Position numbers and translations under genes: made by a program | Part shown: in pieces, positions 60,060 to 64,000 of the stretch | Layout: the number at the start of each line of letters is the position of its first letter | Position numbering within the stretch: the stretch's first letter is position 1 | From: Halomonas sp. GFAJ-1 | GTDB lineage: Bacteria > Pseudomonadota > Gammaproteobacteria > Pseudomonadales > Halomonadaceae | DNA length: 64,000 nt | Assembly (NCBI GenBank): GCA_002966495.1 | Contig: CP016490.1 | Span: 3,410,001-3,474,000, forward strand | Reading direction: 5' to 3' | Notes under the pieces: generated by a model | What the model was told of the DNA's origin: nothing | Database searches by the model: none | The model's input: the letters and a program-made list of their open reading frames with translations, nothing else

Positions 60060-60761
60060 ATGCTTGATTTGCAAGGTTACGGCCCCCGCCTGATCGAAGG
60101 GGCGGGCGTCACCATTCAGCTAGCGGTGCTATCGCTGATACTGGCCATTGTACTTGGCCTGCTCACTGCTACCGCCAAAATGTCACGCAGCTGGCTACTT
60201 CACCGCACTGCAACGGTCTATACCACTGTGATTCGCGGTGTTCCTGACCTTGTATTGATGATGCTGCTGTTTTTCGGTGGGCAAATCGGCGTGAATGCCA
60301 TCAGCGACGCGCTGTATTACAACTATGGCATTGATATTTACATCAATTTCAATGCCTTCGCGGCAGGTGTAATTACCATCGGCTTTATATTCGGTGCTTA
60401 TATGGGCGAGACGTTCCGCGGCGCCTTTATGGCGGTGGAAAACGGCCAAATTGAAGCAGGTAAAGCCTATGGAATGAGCAATGCGCTGGTCTTTCGACGC
60501 ATCCGCTTTCCACAAATGATGCGCCACGCGCTGCCGGGGCTTTCCAACAACTGGATGGTACTGCTCAAAACCACCGCTTTGGTCTCTGTTATCGGTTTAA
60601 CCGATATGGTGCGTGTCGCCGCCGAGGCATCTCGAGCCACTCACGAACCCTTTGTGTTTCTACTGCCGGTAGCGGCGGTTTACCTGCTCATTGCCAGCGT
60701 GTCCGAGTGGATTTTCGCACGGCTACAAAAACGTTACGACATTGGCTTTGGGGGGCAGTGA
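60060..60761 (+). CDS. Polar amino-acid ABC transporter permease (HisQ-like)
   Basis: A 233-residue inner-membrane permease with five helices and the EAA loop EAGKAYGMSNALVFRRI that meets the ATPase. The N-terminus GVTIQLAVLSLILAIVLGLL is typical of the HisQ half. It starts 19 bases after the ATPase gene. Confidence 0.94.
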   Translation: MLDLQGYGPRLIEGAGVTIQLAVLSLILAIVLGLLTATAKMSRSWLLHRTATVYTTVIRGVPDLVLMMLLFFGGQIGVNAISDALYYNYGIDIYINFNAFAAGVITIGFIFGAYMGETFRGAFMAVENGQIEAGKAYGMSNALVFRRIRFPQMMRHALPGLSNNWMVLLKTTALVSVIGLTDMVRVAAEASRATHEPFVFLLPVAAVYLLIASVSEWIFARLQKRYDIGFGGQ

Positions 60762-60762
60762 G

Positions 60763-61494
60763 ATGCTAGATATTTCTGCGTGGTTCAACGACCTGCTCGC
60801 TGGCAATCTGATTTTCACTCCCACGACGCTGGGCTACTACTGGGAAGGACTGGTCACTACGACGCAGCTTGTCTTCTTATCCCTGGTAGCAGGTTTAGTG
60901 CTCGCGGTGCCGCTGGCCATCATGCGCAGCTCTAAGCGTAAGTGGATCAGCCTGCCGGTTTATCTGTATACCTATGTGTTTCGCGGCACGCCGCTACTCA
61001 TTCAGCTCTATATCATTTACTACGGCGTCGTGTTTATCGACGGCATTCAAGAAACATTTCTGTGGCCAATTCTGCGAGAAGCGTTCTACCCCGCGCTAAT
61101 CGCCTTTACGCTTAACACCGCAGCCTACACCACCGAGATTTTCCGTGGGGCGATCAAGGCAACGTCTAAAGGTGAAATTGAGGCAGCAAGGGCCTACGGC
61201 ATGTCCCAAAGCTTAATGATGCGTCGCATTATTATGCCCAGTGCGTTTCGGCGCGCGCTGCCCGCTTATGGCAACGAAGTGATCTTTATGCTGCATGCCA
61301 GTGCTATTGCCAGCGTTGTCACACTGATGGATCTCACAGGCGCTGCACGTTTTGTATATGCACGCTTTTACGCCCCTTTCGAAGCCTTTCTGTTTGTGGC
61401 AGCCATCTACCTTTGCCTCACTTTTGCAATTTTGTACTTTTTCCGTTTTCTGGAGAAAAAGCTGCTGGCCCACTTAAGGCCACAAACGAACTAA
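60763..61494 (+). CDS. Polar amino-acid ABC transporter permease (HisM-like)
   Basis: A 243-residue permease with the EAA loop EAARAYGMSQSLMMRRI and HisM-type GYYWEGLVTTTQLVFLSLVAGLVL. The ATG at 60763, one base after the HisQ-like stop, has GGGGG upstream; the longer frame starting in the previous gene is rejected. Pairs with the HisQ-like protein. Confidence 0.94.
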   Translation: MLDISAWFNDLLAGNLIFTPTTLGYYWEGLVTTTQLVFLSLVAGLVLAVPLAIMRSSKRKWISLPVYLYTYVFRGTPLLIQLYIIYYGVVFIDGIQETFLWPILREAFYPALIAFTLNTAAYTTEIFRGAIKATSKGEIEAARAYGMSQSLMMRRIIMPSAFRRALPAYGNEVIFMLHASAIASVVTLMDLTGAARFVYARFYAPFEAFLFVAAIYLCLTFAILYFFRFLEKKLLAHLRPQTN

Positions 61495-61635
61495 GCCGTC
61501 AGCTGTAAATAAAAATAAAACAACCGTCAAACAAACGTTGGTTCTGAATAAAACTCCCTCTTTCCGTTAGCCTCAACCTGGGGTACGTTAAGAGGGATCA
61601 CTTCACGTGAACCTGTTAACTACGGAGTATAAAAA

Positions 61636-62406
61636 ATGAAAAAACTCTTAACTGTTTCGGTACTTGGCTTTGCCATTGCTGCAGCCTCTTCCGCTCAAGC
61701 GCGCAATTATGATCACGTGCGCATTGGTGTTGACGTACCTTATGAGCCCATGGAGTACCGCACCGCTGATGGCGAGCTAACCGGTTTCGACATTGATCTT
61801 GGTAACGCCCTGTGCGAGAAAATCGGCATTACTTGTGAGTGGATCGAGCAGGAGTGGGACGGCATTATTCCTGGCCTAATGTCGCGTAACTACGACGCGA
61901 TCATGTCCTCTATGACGATTAACGAAGAGCGTCGCCAGCAGGTGCTGTTCTCTGACCCCTACATCACGATGCCTTCCGCTTGGTTCGCGCCCAGCAGCTT
62001 AGATATCAGCGAAGCTAACGAAGAAACCCTGGCGGGTAAAACCATTGGTGTTCAGCGCGGCACACTACAAGATAATTTCGTGACCGATAATTTCAACAGT
62101 GTTGCCAATATCAGCCGCTACTCCACCGCTGATGACATGGTGCTGGATATGCAGGCACAGCGCCTGGACATCGTGTTCCTAGACTTCCCAATCGGCCAGT
62201 CTACGCTGCTAAACAACGATAATGCTGATTATGTTGTGGTCGGCGAACGCATCAGCGAGCCTAAAGAGTACTTTGGCGACGGCTTTGGCATTGCCTTCCG
62301 CCAGCGCGACGAAGCACTGGCAGAAAAATTCAATGACGCCCTCGCCGAGCTGAAAGACGATGGCACCTATGATGAAATCTTCGAGCGTTACTTCAGCGAA
62401 GATTAA
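61636..62406 (+). CDS. Amino-acid ABC transporter substrate-binding protein 1
   Basis: A 256-residue periplasmic binding protein. The signal peptide ends in SSAQA-RNYD. It has the SBP family 3 motif GFDIDLGNALC and ligand-site segments YEPMEY, DGIIPGLMSRNYDAIMSSMTI and GVQRGTLQDN. The Asp/Glu-rich first lobe fits basic or polar ligands, such as lysine, arginine, ornithine or histidine. GGAG before the ATG. A long hairpin follows the stop. Confidence 0.94.
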   Translation: MKKLLTVSVLGFAIAAASSAQARNYDHVRIGVDVPYEPMEYRTADGELTGFDIDLGNALCEKIGITCEWIEQEWDGIIPGLMSRNYDAIMSSMTINEERRQQVLFSDPYITMPSAWFAPSSLDISEANEETLAGKTIGVQRGTLQDNFVTDNFNSVANISRYSTADDMVLDMQAQRLDIVFLDFPIGQSTLLNNDNADYVVVGERISEPKEYFGDGFGIAFRQRDEALAEKFNDALAELKDDGTYDEIFERYFSED

Positions 62407-62419
62407 TTCTAGCGAGTTT

Positions 62420-62450
62420 TATAAGCCTCCCCGACTTGGGGAGGCTTATA
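62420..62450. terminator. 13-bp hairpin after substrate-binding protein 1
   Basis: TATAAGCCTCCCC (62420-62432) pairs perfectly with GGGGAGGCTTATA (62438-62450) over GACTT. There is no T-run, so it is probably a partial terminator or an mRNA 3'-stabiliser that keeps the first binding protein abundant. The rest of 62451-62748 before the second binding protein shows no gene. Confidence 0.6.
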
Positions 62451-62748
62451 CCGCCAGAGGCCAATATGCATACACCTCTTTCTCTTTTTATAGCGCAAGT
62501 ACTGTGCACACTTCGCCCAGGAAATAGCGGCAACATTGCTTGTTTCTACCTGAGCGAATGGTTCGACGAATAGCCTTCCCTTCTTGGCACGCCCGTGCCA
62601 TCTCACGCCCCTACGCGTGATCCTTGCTATACGTTAATAATAACGTAAAGCAACTCTACGCTTAGCGCACTCCCCTACTATAGCTAACGTGAATTACCGC
62701 TAAGCATGCCATTATCAATATCAAAAAAAATCGCTTCAGGAGACTACT

Positions 62749-63546
62749 ATGCGTTATGCAACGCTACCCCTCGCCGCTATGCTCGCGGCTGGTGTTTCTA
62801 TGCCTTTCGTGACCACGACTGCAGTGGCGCGTGACTATACAGATATTCGCCTTGGGGTCGACATCCCCTACGAGCCTTTCATGTACCGAGAAGCAGACGG
62901 GACACTTACCGGCTTTGAAATTGAGTTAGGTAACGCGGTTTGTGATTACTTAGAAGCTAACTGCACCTGGGTTGAGCAAGACTGGGACGGCATTATTCCT
63001 GGGCTGCTCGCCCGTAACTACGATGCCATTATGTCCTCTATGGCGATTACCGATGAGCGTGCACAGCGGGTGCTGTTCTCTGAACCTTACTACACGACGC
63101 CCAGCGCCTGGATTACCACCCACGAACACGACATTGATATTGAAGACCGCGCCAGCCTTGAAGGCCTAACCGTAGGCGTTCAGCGCGCCACGCTGCAGGA
63201 TAACTATGTCACTGAGCTATATGGCGACGTGCTTGAAATCCGCCGCTACACGGGTGTGGATGATGTCGTCACCGATCTTTTGGCCGGACGCTTAGACCTT
63301 ACCTTCATGGATTACCCCATTGCCGAAGCAGCGATTGATATCGATACACCTGAGAGCGATTTCCAACGCATCAGTGATTTCATCAAAGAACCAGAGCATA
63401 TCTTTGGTAAAGGCGTTGGCGTTGCTTTCCGTCCCCGTGACGAAGCTCTGGCAGAGCGTTTCAATGAAGCCTTGAGCGCACTCAAAGAGGACGGTACCTA
63501 CGATGAAATCATGGGCCGTTACTTCAATTACGATGTGCGTTTATAA
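62749..63546 (+). CDS. Amino-acid ABC transporter substrate-binding protein 2
   Basis: A 265-residue periplasmic protein clearly paralogous to the one before it: GFEIELGNAVC, YEPFMYREADG, DGIIPGLLARNYDAIMSSMAI and GVQRATLQDN align one to one. The signal peptide ends near TAVARDY. The tandem copy probably widens ligand range while sharing the same permease. AGGAG before the ATG. Confidence 0.94.
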   Translation: MRYATLPLAAMLAAGVSMPFVTTTAVARDYTDIRLGVDIPYEPFMYREADGTLTGFEIELGNAVCDYLEANCTWVEQDWDGIIPGLLARNYDAIMSSMAITDERAQRVLFSEPYYTTPSAWITTHEHDIDIEDRASLEGLTVGVQRATLQDNYVTELYGDVLEIRRYTGVDDVVTDLLAGRLDLTFMDYPIAEAAIDIDTPESDFQRISDFIKEPEHIFGKGVGVAFRPRDEALAERFNEALSALKEDGTYDEIMGRYFNYDVRL

Positions 63547-63638
63547 ATACGCTTCGTACTCACTTTTCATAGGCACGATCTCTGCGCCGACCACTGGTCG
63601 GCGCATATTCACCACCTGCTGATTCCCCCGGGAAACAC

Positions 63639-64000
63639 ATGCTGACACTTGTTAAAAACGCCCAGCTGTTTACGCCAGAACCTCGCGGCCTTTGCCACCT
63701 ATTAATTGCCGACCAGCGTATCGCAGCGGTATTGGATGCCGCTGAACCAGTAAACGCAGGGGCGCTAATTGCCACTATAGACCTTGAAGGACGCAGGGTA
63801 ATTCCTGGGCTAGTTGACTCGCTAGTTCACTATATTGGTGGCGGCGGCGAAGGTGGGTTTGGCAACCGCACCGCCGAACTTAGCTTAGAAGATGCCTGCG
63901 CATCAGGCGTCACCACGTTAATTGGCGCGCTAGGCACCGATGCCCTAACCCGCACGCCGGCTAACTTAATTGGCAAAGCACGAGAACTCGCCGCTGGCGG
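63639..64000 (+). CDS. Isoaspartyl-dipeptidase-like amidohydrolase, N-terminal part
   Basis: A frame opening at ATG 63639 and running off the window (120 residues visible). It matches IadA (beta-aspartyl-peptidase): VIPGLVDSLVHYIGGGGEGG, ASGVTTLIGALGTDALTR and LIGKARELAAGG. IadA is a two-zinc amidohydrolase that cleaves isoaspartyl dipeptides. In E. coli IadA the metal motif is DQHVH; here it reads DSLVH, so the first metal His is Leu (residue 64 here). It is downstream of the amino-acid transporter, probably with a related role. The rest of the protein is not seen. Confidence 0.85.
   Translation, partial: MLTLVKNAQLFTPEPRGLCHLLIADQRIAAVLDAAEPVNAGALIATIDLEGRRVIPGLVDSLVHYIGGGGEGGFGNRTAELSLEDACASGVTTLIGALGTDALTRTPANLIGKARELAAG

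Overview
The window looks like a chromosomal stretch of a halophilic or halotolerant gammaproteobacterium, most likely Halomonadaceae (Halomonas/Vreelandella type). This is inferred from gene content: two complete Mrp Na+/H+ antiporter operons, a PHA regulator (phaR), a high-potential iron-sulfur protein, an ettA/purD/rsmE set, the PrkA-YeaH-SpoVR stress module, and the rnr-rlmB-rpsF-rpsR-DUF2232-rplI-dnaB order that I also know from Pseudomonas. No phage, IS element, transposase or CRISPR array was found. The only selfish element is an intein with a LAGLIDADG endonuclease inside dnaB.

Layout. 0-10 kb is housekeeping: the tail of a small PA3496-like gene, ettA, a DUF1328 gene, a COQ7-like gene beside a HIT gene, a phosphoribulokinase-like gene coupled to a thioesterase and purD, phaR, rsmE, a retropepsin-like protein and a lytic transglycosylase. 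10-27.4 kb reads as a light, salt and pH stress block. A DASH cryptochrome with a DUF2256 zinc-ribbon protein lies on the left. Two Mrp antiporter operons stand back to back in the middle (a seven-gene set on the minus strand, a six-gene set with fused A/B on the plus strand). hemH is divergent from an iron-sulfur photolyase plus DUF393 gene on the right. 27.4-37.2 kb holds the intein-bearing dnaB, the S6/S18/L9 ribosomal operon, rlmB and rnr, then three tandem tRNA-Leu(CAG) genes.

37.4-47.8 kb carries a membrane-anchored nuclease, a stand-alone Lrp ligand-binding domain, HiPIP, the prkA-yeaH-ycgB operon, threonine aldolase and 2,4-dienoyl-CoA reductase. 47.9-57.9 kb is a set of short transcription units: a DMT exporter, a GNAT-nitrilase fusion, an alkyltransferase-like protein, azoR, an AGCS symporter, yjbQ, a lipocalin, a LysR regulator divergent from a tartrate/D-malate dehydrogenase, wrbA and a hemerythrin. 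58-64 kb groups arginine/amino-acid functions: astE, a polar amino-acid ABC transporter with two tandem binding proteins, and the start of an isoaspartyl-dipeptidase-like gene cut by the window end.

The most notable points are: a COQ7-family protein at the ubiquinone-hydroxylase locus that has lost all four usual carboxylate iron ligands but kept both histidines; an isoaspartyl-dipeptidase homologue whose HxH metal motif reads LxH; the dnaB intein; the photolyase-flanked double Mrp block; and several unassigned palindromic or repeated operator-like sites upstream of stress genes (phrB, CRY-DASH, fadH, prkA, a DUF6482 gene). Everything here is read by eye; family names come from recognised motifs, not from searches.
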